DNA of 64,000 bases from Sweltsa coloradensis (GCA_024449915.1 JAMZAV010000027.1:310001-374000), one strand, 5' to 3'. Positions 33,871-45,914 are shown, counted from the first letter of the stretch. Translations and numbers: made by a program. Notes: generated by a model from the letters alone, not told the origin.

Positions 33871-34272
33871 AGGAGATGACATGTAAACACTGAGACGGCT
33901 ATCCTGACATTATTTCCAGAGATGTCAACCGTGTGCGGGATGTCCTTTGTAAACGTGGACAGATTGTCAAGAGTGAACGTAAATTCCTCAACAATGTACA
34001 CACAAACGATGAGGGTTCGAATCTTATGTAGATGGTTTGCATATTTGTCCTATTCATCATCACCCACACAAGTATAGCTTTTAGTCGCGTAAGACTAGGG
34101 AGATAAAGGGGGGAGGGCGCATATTGTGTCCTAATCCGTTAATGTAATAGATAATCCTGACATGATACACAGAATAATTTTTTAACAATCGATTAATTGC
34201 TTTAATCTGAGCCTAATTCAAACTAATTAAAAATTCATTGCATTTATTGAAACTAGATAATATATATGGATT
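33871..34272. other. Upstream flank, no feature assigned
   Basis: The base composition drops back to AT-rich. A frame open at 33627-34001 runs across the GC-rich patch but is not supported as protein. Confidence 0.35.
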
Positions 34273-34672
34273 GTTGTAGGTTTTCGCGGCCCGTCATAGG
34301 ATAAAACAAGGATCTTGGGTGAAACCGCGTCGAAATAAGATGAACCAGGGCAGAACCTGGGCGTCCACCGACGTTTCGTCTGTACTACGTCAGACATTTT
34401 CAAGGTTGACTATAATATTGATAATACAAATTGATGATATTTTTATCATTTTTTTTATTTATTTTAAAAAATATCATCAATTTGTATTATCAATATTATA
34501 GTATATTTTTTAAAATAAATAAAAAAAAATGATAAAATATCATCAATTGATTATCAATATTAAGTCACCTTGAAAATGTCTGAGTAGTACAGACGAAACG
34601 TCGGTGGACGCCCAGGTTCTGCCCTGGTTCATTTTATTTCGACGCGGTTTTACCCAAGATCCTTGTTTTTAT
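34273..34672. mobile_element. Penelope-like terminal repeats as a palindrome (copy A)
   Basis: It starts with GTTGTAGGTTTTCGCGGCC, a string typical of Penelope-like element ends. Then AAAACAAGGATCTTGGGTGA, ACCGCGTCGAAATAAGATGA, AACCAGGGCAGAACCTGGGC and GACGTTTCGTCTGTACTACG are mirrored from about 34540 to 34672. The centre holds AT-rich inverted stretches (ATATCATCAATTTGTATTAT). On the minus strand of the left arm and the plus strand of the right arm, CTTGAAAATGTCTGA..CAGACGAAACGTCGG gives a hairpin followed by GAAAC. No coding sequence remains. Confidence 0.6.
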
Positions 34673-34767
34673 CATATATATTATATATATGAGTTTGAAG
34701 ACTTTCGTGGTTGGTATATGATGTCATTTTAAAAATTTACGGTAAAACCACGTACCTTGTTAAAATT

Positions 34768-34768
<1 letters not shown>

Positions 34769-34801
<33 letters not shown>
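34769..34801. repeat. (TA)n microsatellite
   Basis: About 16 TA units directly abutting the left terminal repeat of Penelope-like copy B. Confidence 0.95.
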
Positions 34802-34804
<3 letters not shown>

Positions 34805-34972
34805 AAGTTATACTTTACGGAAATAATCACGCTTTATTGGATGTTTAAAACAAATATTTAATTAAAACTTCAACGTTTCAGAAGACTAGGCTTCCATTTT
34901 CAAGAAGAGTTGGTATAAAACAATAAAAACAAAACATCAGCAACACAATAAAAATATAAACAAACTTAACCG
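34801..34972 (+). repeat. Penelope-like terminal repeat, left
   Basis: TGTTAAGTTATACTTTACGG through ATAAAAATATAAACAAAC. Pairs with 35369-35540. It stops within a few bases of where coding sequence begins in the partner. Confidence 0.8.
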
Positions 34973-35040
34973 CCTTACAAAGGCAAACCAAATAGTAAGT
35001 ACAAAAGCAAATCAGGTGCAGTGAAAACTTTTTAACCACA

Positions 35041-35371
35041 TCACTGTGCTAAGCGCTTTGCTTGACTTCTAGTCACCCTTCTCACAGACTGATTCTGTTC
35101 TTCAACTGATGTTGTAGAATTGCTGGAAATTGTAGGACTTAAATGTTGACTTCTTGTCAACATTCTTGTAGGAGGATTCTGGTCAACTGTTGGTACGACT
35201 CTTGGACCATGTGTATCCAGCGCAGAGTCTGGATTATCTGTTTTATGGTTTTCAGGCACCAATCTATTTGCCAAAACAGGCTTCCAAGACTGGGCCAGAC
35301 GTTTGCCATCATCTCGCTTGTTCAAGTTATGAGGGCGTTTTTCAATTTCTACTGCCTCTCTGACGATACGG
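35041..35371 (-). pseudogene. C-terminal end of a Penelope-like element protein
   Basis: From about 35371 down to the stop at 35041, the minus strand is open for about 109 codons. It begins KPSRIVREAVEIEKRP, then HNLNKRDDGKRLAQSWKPVL, then a serine/threonine- and arginine-rich tail ending TRSQAKRLAQ. R-E-A-x-E-I-x-K, N-x-N-x-x-D-G and W-x-P form the conserved end of the GIY-YIG endonuclease region in Penelope-like elements. Everything upstream, including reverse transcriptase and the GIY-YIG motif itself, is missing, so no activity is possible. The reading frame is intact, suggesting a fairly recent insertion. Confidence 0.6.
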
Positions 35372-35540
35372 CTAGGTTTGTTTATATTTTTATTGTGTTG
35401 CTGATGTTTTGTTTTTATTGTTTTATACCAACTCTTCTTGAAAATGGAAGCCTAGTCTTCTGAAACGTTGAAGTTTTAATTAAATATTTGTTTTAAACAT
35501 CCAATAAAGCGTGATTATTTCCGTAAAGTATAACTTAACA
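35369..35540 (-). repeat. Penelope-like terminal repeat, right
   Basis: Reverse complement of 34801-34972, ending CCGTAAAGTATAACTTAACA. AATAAAG near 35504 could serve as a polyadenylation signal on the plus strand. Confidence 0.8.
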
Positions 35541-35572
35541 TAAACCATGAATCACGAAAGCCTACAACAGAA

Positions 35573-38500
35573 CATATATAAATATATATACACAGATATG
35601 GATGTTAACTGAAAAATGTTCTAACAGATTTTATTACTTTGTAAATAATTATACTTAAAATTACACATACATAGTTCTTGTTGATTAGATTTAAGTTACT
35701 ATTTCTGTTTAACATATATTCATAATACAAATGAGTAGTAGTAGTAGCAGCATAAACCGATTTTCATTGGGGACCGATAATTAACAACAGTGTATTTTGT
35801 CCTGAAGTATTCACAAAATCTAGATTTCACTTACATATAATGCATAATTATACACTAGGCAGCATCAGGAACTTTAATAATTCGTATTAAAATAATATAT
35901 TTTCAGAAGTATTTAAATTTTAAATATTATTGGAAAACACGACAAATATTATGTACCGTCCATTATATTTTACTTAAATGTTTCATGTAGTTATACATTA
36001 CAATTGATCTAATTTTGATTAACATTACATGAAGTAACGTTTTATTTGATATACATAAGATTTTTGTTTGATTGGCGTACCATGCATGATAACTTATCAT
36101 ACCCTCCAGTACGTGGGTCAACTTTAACCCACCACAGCGGTTTAATATTGAAGAGATAATATTTTATTAGAAAGCAAACCTCCTCTTGTAATATAAGCGT
36201 CACTTTCTGTCCGTCCGTCTGTGCGTGTGTCACGTCTCACAATAAAACCGATCACGACATACTATTACTTTGTTGTCATTTTCCTTCAACGAGGATTATA
36301 CAGAAAGTGTTTGGTGACCTTAGAGGTAAAGGGGGTGGCTCACCCCAGAAAGTTTAAAACTTCATGACCCGGCACCTACACCATTTCTGAATGCAAGGAT
36401 TAGCTAAGATATTTGAATGTTAAGCTCATACGGCGACGTCACCAAAAATATGAACGCATGGCGAATAAATTTATGTTTTTATCCTTCTTTGACGATCTGT
36501 TTTATATTTATAATTTTTAAAATTTGATTATCCTTGCAAATATGTGTAAACATGGTGGCAAGTACCTAAAATTAACATTTTATAATTGTATCAAAAGTAT
36601 CAAGACTTAATATCACACTCATTTTTTAAAATTTCTCATTTTACATCTTAATCACCATCATCAAATCAACATCAAACATCAATCAAATCAAATCTACATC
36701 AGATCCAAATCCATATCCTTCGCTTCGCTCCCTCATTTGGGAACTCCCGTACCAGTGCTTGTCCTGAATTAAATGCAATATTTGTCCGTGAGCTTATACT
36801 CACACAATACACACTTTATTTTGCAAAGGTCAACTAGATCATTTCACCCCCTCTCATCAAACGCATTCTGGTTGCTTAATTCGGTAGGCTGTGGTGCCCG
36901 TTAATCGAGTTCAGCAGCGAAAACGAAATAAGTAAACGTAATTTTGTAAGAGCGTAATCGAATACACTTCAGCAGTCTTTCAGTTCTGAAGTTGATTTGA
37001 TAAAAAAAAGAGTGTCTTGTAAAGCACTTTTCATCCAGTCCCCAGCGAGGGCAAATAAGGCTCCGAAGTTATGGTGAGTAATGCCATGACGTTTCTCACG
37101 CGGGCTGACCCTATGAACTGTGACCTAGGCCGGTTGGCGGCAAACAACAGTGTTTACACCAGTCTTCATATTGGCTTCCAAATACATATAACTGACAAAG
37201 TAAAATCTTACATTGATAATGGAATATAGTAATGTAACGTTAAAATAATCTAATAACTTATTCGATTATCCTCTGCAGTTAAAACTGTTTTATTACTAAA
37301 CAGATAATTTAAAAGTATTTTTGAAATATATTTGATAACAATAATACATTATTATATAAGTGGTTCTTCTTGAAGCCTCCTGTACCATAAGTGAAAGAGA
37401 AACGTATGATATTGAAAATAATGAATATTATGGTGACATAATTTGAGAAATACATCTAATGTTTTTTAAATATGTTTTACTAGAGAGTGTTTGGGGCACG
37501 AATTGTACAATATTAGATAACGACATCCAGTCATTAACCACGATTCTGCTTACAGCTGAAAATAAATAACTATGTGCGGAAACTTCCAATGAGCCATTGC
37601 TTTTATACTGGTATAGGTCCATAAAATTGGAAATGATTGTGACATTCTGAAATGTATCGAATGAGCTTATTTTAACGACTGATTTACTTATCCGTTTTTG
37701 CGAACAGTGTGCGAGGATTGAACTTTTTGGAAGATATTCAATTGAAATGAATAGAATGCAATTCGTTTGACCACCAGTCTCAAAAGAAATGTTATATTTT
37801 ATCGACAATGAAACCGCAGAAGATTGTCTTTGATGGGACTTTTAGAGTCTTTGATTAAAAACAATATCTTATATTTCAATTTAGTTTTTTATGCTGGAAA
37901 CCTTTCTGTTGGTTCGTACGACTAAATCAATGCAATATATCAAGCAACAGCAGTGAAAACCTCACGTTTTCGTTACCTTAGTATACGGAATTATGTTCAA
38001 AACATACCTAGAAGAATGTATGCCCCATTGACAATTATATCAGAGATCAAGCTGATGTGTATTGAAAATTATGAAGAAAATACAACAAACAAAAGTTTGT
38101 TTTCGTGTTTTCGTTTTTCTTACTTTATTTTTTTATGGGTTGTCTATTAATTTGAATACTGTTAAAAATAATATAGTTTTTTTACAGTTTACAATAATTG
38201 TAATATGCTTGATACTCGTTGCAGTGTTACGTAAGTATGTGAGCTAAATACATTATAGAATAATGCCATAGCATATTCTTGGCTTGACTCGTACAATTCA
38301 ATTTTTTTTTAAATGTTAATATCCCTTTGATTATACGTAACAACTATTTAAAATGCCACAACGAAAAATCTAGTTTGTCCCCGAATAAGTTGTAAGAATG
38401 TTTACCATCGACCGTTAGTAAATCAAGGGATCTTATTGTATCTACTGTACCCAGACCTTGATTTAATTATGGTCGAGGGTGTACATGATATAGGCTTCAT

Positions 38501-38587
38501 TCGGAATAGTTCTTTGTATGCATTTTATGTGTCGAATGTATTTTTTATTGTATTTTACAATAAATATTATTTATTAGGTATTTATTA
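35573..38587. other. Unannotated stretch with possible repeat remnants
   Basis: A SINE-1-like scrap (ACCGATTTTCATTGGGGACC) lies at about 35757. A CTGTCCGTCCGTCTGTGCGT run at about 36205 and CCTTCGCTTCGCTCCCTCAT at about 36718 resemble helentron-like 5' parts, the second in reverse, but no complete element could be framed. ATCA-rich imperfect repeats lie at about 36648-36715. Confidence 0.35.
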
Positions 38588-39168
38588 TTGAGCGAGCGAA
38601 AGAGCGTCTCCACTTAACTCTTATGGCTCGAATGTCTGTTTTTTTTTTGTTTTTTTTTTTTTTTTTTTTTACTGCTTTGATAAAGGTCGCACCGTTTCTC
38701 TGATCGACTGAAATTTTTTGCACACATGTACATACACCTAGGCGGGTTGCTGTATAGTTTTAAACAAATCCATCGTTGGTTATAAAAATAAAAATAAATG
38801 AAAAATAAATAAATAAAAATAAAAAAATAAAAAATAAAAATGTACGATCGTTATGAAATTTTGCAGGTCATAGTACAACATTCTCTCCTATTTTCCAAAT
38901 TTTCAGCTAAATCGGTTAAGACCTTAAAGACTTATGTCATCATATTCGAAAAATGATGTTAAAATGAAGGAGGCAGTGAAGATACAAAGATACACTTTAG
39001 AAGGACTGACGTGAATTAGAACAAGGCAAAGATGTTGGAAGAGTAGAAAGTGGACAAGGTCAATAGCCAGGGAGGCCTACACTGTGTGGTGGCCTTATGG
39101 AATGTCGTACTGGGTCATGTTGCCGTACCGTGCTCGCTCAACAACGCGTCAACTGAGCGTTTTCCTAA
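38588..39168 (+). mobile_element. Helentron-like element, subfamily B, copy 1
   Basis: The 5' end TTGAGCGAGCGAAAGAGCG returns inverted near the 3' end as CTCGCTCAA (about 39133-39141). It is followed at once by the hairpin AACGC-loop-GCGTT (39143-39161) and the end TTTCCTAA. TTTCC-CTAA differs from the CTAG of the others by one base and still fits CTRR. The inside holds a long T run (about 38639-38670), A/T-rich repeats and a core with TCGACTGAAATTTTTTGCAC. No transposase. Confidence 0.65.
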
Positions 39169-42100
39169 TATTATTTAGTTCAAAAGATTATCGAGGATCC
39201 GCGCCGAGGGAGGGTAAAAGAGTTGAACTCGGTGACACGGGAGTTGGAGAGGCTGCGATTGCAATGAGTGATAATAATAACAATCACATGAAGATTATTG
39301 TATTTATGAATACTACTGAGCACTTACTTCCATATAATAACCTCAAGGGATGGTTTAATTTCTGAGGTTTTAAACAAGGACGGGGTTTTTGTCTTTTTTG
39401 GTGATTGTGTTAACCATTTAAGTATAATTTAATTAGATTATTTGCTTGACAGTTGGAACGAATTCAGTGATACTTTTATGGATATTTATATTATTTTTTG
39501 TAGTCTTTTCTTATAAATAGATTATCAGTATATTGTGCAACGAAACGTAGAATGGGACATAATTGTACCGATAATGATTAAAAAAAACATATAAGCGTAG
39601 CTGTCGAGCACTTCCACCTTCCACGCTCTGTATTTTCGGTGCTGTATACTCATGTTATGTTAATTTTGTATTCCTATTAATGTGCCATTATAATAAATAA
39701 AAGAATAACTTTGAATAAACAAAAATAACACTGCGAATACGTCGCTTGAATCAGTTTCAAACAGACCAGCTGTGTTTCATTCGTATTCATCGATCTAGAT
39801 AAAATGCATTGCTATTATTCACAGATAAATATTTATTCAGTTAAATTATGCAACGATATTAACGTGGTCTAGCTGAGGGTATGTTTATCTGAAGGGTTTA
39901 CACTATTGTACATTTAGGTCATTGGGAACCAATACTACTGGAATTCATGTTCATATATTTGTTTAATTCCCGTACATTAATCATTGTCAGCATATATATG
40001 GGATTAATAATTTAATTACCTGGACGTTTGAACGGAAATATTACACGAGTTCCAAGTGACGTTATAATAATAAATTGAGATATTGGAGGCTTTTACGGAA
40101 GATGCGAGTACATGATAGATGTGAGATAGATGTAGAATGTGAATCCGTTATAATAATAATTATTATTATGATTATAAAGTCTTTATTTTCAGTACGGCAA
40201 ATGACCTATACTCATGTTTGACCATTGTTCAAGCGTACGAATAATTCCAGTTGGGGTGTTTAAATATGTTTTAACAAATTTATGAACTTATTGTGAGTCC
40301 GTTGAAATCACCTTCAACTTTGATTGATCTTTGCTACTACATAAATACATTTATAATAATTGTGATGTGATATAAGGAAATCCAGCAAAGCAAAAAACCG
40401 AACGTTGTAAATAATCGAAGCAAAAACGTATTAAATCATAAATTAAATTAAAATTTTGATTTCTGTAGGCCAAAGAAAATAATTTGCAATATAAATATTC
40501 AAACAAAAAGCAATAACGTAATCAATACTTATTGAGTTTTATATATACATCATTTTCGACGTACGTATCAGTTTCTTCTTGTTCAGTAATTGCCTAGATA
40601 AACTGAAAAACTACCATAATTTCGTCAAGTTTCCCTCGCGTTAGAATTTGTATTATAAAGAGAAATCTATTATTCTGTGTTATTTGTGTGACGGGTGTGA
40701 TTTAAGTGACGTATTTCATTGCACTACGGTAGTAGGTGGGAAACACTGCAAACTACTGGTTCACATTGTACTTTTGGGAGATCTACGTGATGCGCTCGTG
40801 TTAATACAAGTTTCAACTCATTTTAGTTGTCTTCGTCTTCATATGATATGCACGAATAAATATCTCCAAATAAAGAGCTATTATACGCAAAAACTTGAGG
40901 GATTTTATGTGAGTTATCAACGTGTACTCGAAACAAAACAACAACGTTTTTGCTAGATACGTTATTAGATTATTATGCATTATTCTGTACACTATTGTGA
41001 TCCTTTTTATCGTTACCAACCATGAAGTCTGTGATGCAGTGTATGATTGAGGATTAGGACATAAAATATACTGGCATAAAAATAAGATACGAGAAAATTG
41101 ATACATTTTAAGGCTCATAGATGCACGAACTAATAAATTTGGCACAATCATATTCATAAAATAAACACTAATAAATTTGATAAACAAAGAACAAAATGAG
41201 ATCCAAAGACAGTAGAATGATATTTAAAATCCACAATTTGATTCATTTCATACACAACAGTTTACTTTGTGTACTTGTTCTGTAACTCACACTGTGTCAT
41301 AGAATAAACAGATCTAATAATAATACAAAAGCAAGACGCTGTTCGTTGTTGAGCGAGCAACCTACTCACAAACTAGTGATGTGTAGGTGGGGCTAATTAT
41401 GACGGTGTGTTACTCACACAAAGGTATTAACCATTGACAGTACTACCAACCTAGAGACGAGCGAGACGAGAATCCCACCGCTGCCACCTAAGTCACTGGA
41501 GAGTTCCTCTTGGCAGCGTCACCGCTTCAGTTTCCTCGACATTAACTGAATTATTCTGCTCTAGGGAAGGCATGTGACTGAATATTTAGGACGCGTTACT
41601 GGGTGCCATTATTACCAACACTGACGGGATTTTCATATGTTTTCTTAGTGCTATAGTATGTAATTTAGGCCGCTAACGTAGAGCCTTTTGGTTACACACA
41701 CGTTAAACACATGCAAATTTGTTTTCGTGTAGGTAATAACGTGTGATTGTTATACTCTATGCGATGGTAGAGAGGTTATCCTGCACATGCAAGAGGTAAA
41801 CTTTAAGATAAATAGAAATATTGGACACCTCTTCGTTTGAAGTTTTTTCAAGCATATTTTCACTGAACGTTTTGTAGTCTTATAGTTACTATAATGATGT
41901 AATCCGTCGCTACGGCGTTCTAGGGTACTTATAACTTCTGGGACTGCAGTCGACGACTTAATAGTTTGTCAACTTGATTATTTTCTTGTTGATGACTTGT
42001 TGGATTGCCAATATTACCCGAGACGGGATAGAGTTCAAACAGTGTATGGTTGTACACTTGGAAACTCATAAATACAAAAAAGTTTGATGTAGCTTTCAAC

Positions 42101-42722
42101 AGAAATTTAATTAAAAATATTACGATGTTAGAAGCAGAAGTGATCTTGATACTTAAAACAAACAAAAAATAGTTTCCATTCAGGCATTACTTTTTGTACA
42201 CTTACAAAGTTGTTGGCTTTTTCTCTGAACAAAACTAAAAAACTAACTAATCTGCAGCACCGGTGGCAGTAATCACGTGATCCTATAATTGTTACTCACT
42301 GCGCAAATCATTATTAATTTTATAAAGAAATCCATATTTACAGTATTCATTTAAACATTTTATACATTTAGAGTATGCTTGAAACGTCTGTAGCTTAAAA
42401 TGTTGCCGTGCATGTTTTTAGAAAGATGCAATTTGAAATAAACTTGAATTGATCCATTCCATTCCGTTCCATTTTTCTTGTATAGTTGTTAAAAACTTTG
42501 CTAATTTTGTAAAAATAGAAAATTCTAATTTCGTTGATATCCTACATTCAGTTAAAGAACACAAAACATGACAACCTTAGCTCAAGAAATAGTATTATTA
42601 CATAGCAATCATTCAAAATTGAGGTGATTACGCAAATATGTGTAATGTTTACATTCCAATTTAAATATAAACGAAACTATAAATATCTGACTCAGTCCAC
42701 TGTAATGTACACTGTGATTTAA
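39169..42722. other. Long unannotated AT-rich stretch
   Basis: A GC-richer patch at about 41455-41540 (GAGACGAGCGAGACGAG, CCGCTGCCACC) has no supported coding content. Sequences ending in AATAAA near 39688-39715 and AATAAACTTGAATTGATCCA near 42438 look like retroelement or gene 3' ends, but no partner was found. Reading frames of up to 124 codons here lack motifs. Confidence 0.35.
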
Positions 42723-43585
42723 TTAGACGAGTGAGCGCAGCGAACGTAGTCTACAACGCTACTCGATCGGGCCTTGGTCGTGATTAATTCTGTTAAATGT
42801 TAAATGTTTGTTAAATGTCTGTCTGTCCGGTCCCATACGGCCGAACGGCTAAATAGACTGAGCTGAAATTTTAAACAGACATCCGTGACCAGGTAACTGA
42901 GAACTGCTAACAAAATGAGCACAATCTGTTGCAATTTAGATCTGCAAGAAATAAAAAACCGACAAAATACGATGAAATGTATAGGAATTATTTTAACGAC
43001 AATGGTTTTCATTTTGAAATAATATTTTTTGTTTGTTATTTACCTGGCTGTGAAATGCCGTGTCCAAGGTTAATCGAATGTTTGACGTCAAGGTACCCCC
43101 AAATTCCGCTCGTAGATTGAGTAAACCTTGCAATATTTTCACGTATTTTGTACTGGCTATGTTTCCATAGTATTGTCACAGATGATGGACTACACTGCGT
43201 TATATGCATTTCAAAACATGTTAAATAATTTAAAAAAATACAATCCAGAAATTACAAAATCTTTCCCGACCATTGAACCCACGTCTCCCACATTTCGGCT
43301 ATAACGGCGCTTTAGCCAACTCGACTAGGGAAACGCCAAAGTCGTTGTTAGACGAGTGAGTGAGCCATGTGTTGAGTACGCGGGAACATTTGCATTTAAG
43401 TTTGATTATAATATTCGTATAAATAATCGGGTATTTTAGTTTAGGTCATAGTTTAGCCCATAATGCTCCACTGTAGCCTATGATAGGCTAGGGAGGCCTT
43501 AGGTAGGGGGAAGAAAATGAATGTTACCGGGTACTCAACACATGGCTCACTCACTCGTCTAACAACGACTTTGGCGTTTCCCTAG
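42723..43585 (+). mobile_element. Helentron-like element, copy 4 (most complete)
   Basis: 5' TTAGACGAGTGAGCGCAGCG, then TGTCTGTCTGTCC, the core ACGGCTAAATAGACTGAGCT and TTTTAAACAGACATCC, a unique middle, a reversed SINE-2 segment and the palindromic 3' end. CTCACTCGTCTAA near the 3' end is the exact inverse of the 5' TTAGACGAGTGAG. The terminal hairpin AACGAC-TTT-GGCGTT (43564-43578, one mismatch) precedes CTAG at 43582-43585. It matches copy 3 along its length. It encodes no protein, so it would depend on a Rep/helicase from elsewhere. Confidence 0.75.
43240..43323 (-). repeat. SINE-2 segment inside helentron-like copy 4
   Basis: ACAATCCAGAAATTACAAAA is the SINE-2 tail in reverse and CATTGAACCCACGTCTCCCA holds its B-box arm. 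It occupies the same position as 9816-9906 does in copy 3. Confidence 0.65.
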
Positions 43586-43586
43586 T
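43324..43586. repeat. Palindromic 3' tail of helentron-like copy 4
   Basis: ACTAGGGAAACGCCAAAGTC...GAGTGAGTGAGCCATGTGTT is mirrored by AACACATGGCTCACTCACTC...GACTTTGGCGTTTCCCTAGT, nearly perfect over about 55 bp. Each outer edge is a complete 3' terminus with its hairpin. Confidence 0.85.
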
Positions 43587-45910
43587 GCCTAATTTATAAG
43601 AACTGCTTATGTCTGGATTAGCTACTCAATATGAATAATTAATTCAGTGCAAATCGTTTTGCTAAAGAGTTTTTCAAATAATGAAGTGGTAATTTATCGC
43701 ATATTGGGAATAATTCCTCTAAGTTATTTATTTTTTATCAAGTTTATCTAGTTCACAAGTTTTCAAGAGACATAACATTTAAACATGATAATAAATGACA
43801 GAAAAATATATCAACGTTCCAGTATGTTCACTAAACAAAACTCGATGTTATTTTTAAAAGTGTAAAACATGTTTACAAATACTCCTTGTGAGAAATTTGT
43901 TCTGTATTGGCTTGACACTGTAAACATTATTCGACGCCTTAATTGATCATTTGATCGGACACTTTAGCCAATAAGTCTAAATCGTAGAGGGAGGAACCAA
44001 TTCGAAGTTTTCAATACTTTCCAAACAACCAGTAATACTCTTGATGGATTGCACATGGCTTCCTTGTAGGATTTAATAATATTTTACGTGTTTTTAAACG
44101 GGTCTTTAAAACACGAAGTTCTTTCCAAACTTCGAACACCGTTCACAAAGCTTGAGAGTTAATATGGCATAGCTTTGCTATCCAAAAAGCCAGCATCATC
44201 GAGAATACAACCATCCCGGTACGGTTCTTAAAACATGTGACCATAGCCTATTAAGATGGTATTCAAGTAGTGTTATTTTGTTTTCATCAAATACACATCT
44301 AACTCGTAAAGAAATTTGGTTGATCATGAGAGGAATTTGTTTTTTTGAAATTCTATTGGATTGTAGGTATTGGCTCTCCAGCATAATTGCGTTACCAAAC
44401 TACGAAATAATGTTGACCCTAGTATTTTATAATAAAAGATGTAAATTATAAATACTCGTATACGTGCGTTCTTTTTATTATAAATTCTCGCATGGTTAAG
44501 GGAACAATTAGAAACATTGCATACGTGCTTTGATGTAAAAAAAAGAAGAGAAACACAATAATGAGTTCACTTCTGTAAACCGTTTTCACGTCAGTAATAA
44601 AACATTCGTCATCGTTGGAGAATAGCATAACGAAAAACGAGGTCATGCGCCGACAGAGAAGAGTCTAACGAGAAGGTAGACCCCCCACCAGAGGTTTCCG
44701 TCCCGTCCGGAAGCCAGCCGAGCGTCCGCTAAAAAACACTAACGACAGAGAAAACCCCGGAAGTGAGACCGCCCCACTCAAAACTCAACGACCACCGCTC
44801 AATGACATAGTGACAAACTGAGTGTATCAAACGCAATTTATATTTGCATATCTTATCACGAGCGAGAAAGCGAATTCAATATGTGAATCCAATATGTGAT
44901 GTAAAACTGAATGTGTTGTTTTTTATAGAATATATTTATATATTTTTGTGTTAGGCCCATAGTGTTCTTAAGTTTTTACAACAGTTGTAAGTGGACTTTG
45001 AAATGATTTGTATTTTATTCTTGTATTGTATTTTTGTCGTTTAATTTTGTGTGTGTGAAATTTCACTTGTATGCATGTGCCAATAGGTAAATGCTAATAA
45101 ATGATATTACTGCTACTAATAATATAGGTACATTAAATCTTACGTTAACCTAAAGAGAGAACCCATGATATAAATGAAATAGAGAAGAACAAAATAGTTT
45201 TCTAAAACGAACATTTGAAATATGTTTTGATTTATATTGGTTTAGATTTATGTACCCCTTTTATACCCAACTCGGCAATAATGAGAACGTACAAGCCAAA
45301 CCAAGGGATAATAACAAAATCGATTGCTATAATGCAACCATTGAGGCAGAAGTATTCTCGTCCGTTGAATGCAACCAAAATTATTATTGCAATACGTAAA
45401 CTGTACGTTTATTCGTTCGCCGTCTCGACCATGGCCAACGTTAAACTCGTTCTGTAGTATTGAATTAAGCTACCGTGCTATCTAAGGATTGTGAATAAAA
45501 CGAGTGGTTGGCTAAAACTGTAGGGAAATCACTCTTGCATTGTGTTGGGTGACATTGATCAGCGAGGGTCAGCGGTCTGTACGGCATCTTCATCACGAGG
45601 TCAGACTCGAGAGAGGGTCCACGTCGAACTAGGCGAGAGTCTACAGTTGAAGTTGAAGTCGTTTGGTGGAGGTGCCGGTCCAAATATTTACACACATTTA
45701 CTAAATTACTCAATTTTAGTCACGCTCCCCTGATCCCCAGGGTCATCAAAAACATTACTGTATTACTGCACTTTATACTTGTCGAAGGACGATTCGCAAA
45801 ACAAAAAACTCGTGTGAATTGTTGGTCATTGTCGGTAGTCATAGTGAAACGTGATACACTAACTTTGAACGGTCGGACATAAAGAAGATTCATTTAGGAT
45901 TGTTACTACT
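43587..45910. other. Unannotated stretch
   Basis: A GC-richer patch at about 44640-44830 (CCCCCCACCAGAGG, CCGTCCCGTCCGGAAGCC) has no splice-bounded frame that I can support. The stretch ending in GCTAATAAATGATATTACTGCTACTAATAA at about 45090-45125 may be a retroelement 3' end. Confidence 0.35.
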
Positions 45911-45914
45911 TTAT

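Larger units (their letters stand above)
34692..35572 (-). mobile_element. Penelope-like retroelement, 5'-truncated, inverted terminal repeats (copy B)
   Basis: Outer ends GAAGACTTTCGTGGTTGG (about 34696) and CACGAAAGCCTACAACAG (about 35552) mirror each other and resemble the end of copy A. The inner terminal repeats at 34801-34972 and 35369-35540 are reverse complements over about 170 bp, containing CTTGAAAATGGAAGCC..CTTCTGAAACGTTG. Between them lies the C-terminal end of the element's protein on the minus strand. Penelope-like elements are known for terminal repeats that can be inverted and for 5' truncation, which matches. A (TA)n run lies just outside the left inner repeat. Confidence 0.65.

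Noticed and set aside
33627..34001. 124-codon minus-strand frame across the GC-rich patch, the longest tied in the window.
   Set aside because: Stops are rare in GC-rich DNA. It overlaps the better-supported signal-peptide frame in another phase and shows no domain.
36718..36740. CCTTCGCTTCGCTCCCTCAT as a reversed helentron-like 5' end.
   Set aside because: No matching 3' hairpin and CTRR end could be framed to its left, so I did not annotate an element.
37071..37229. Frame of about 52 codons starting at ATGGTGAGTAATGCC, also a donor-like ATG/GTGAGTAA.
   Set aside because: Neither the protein nor the splice reading has any supporting partner. It is too short to judge.
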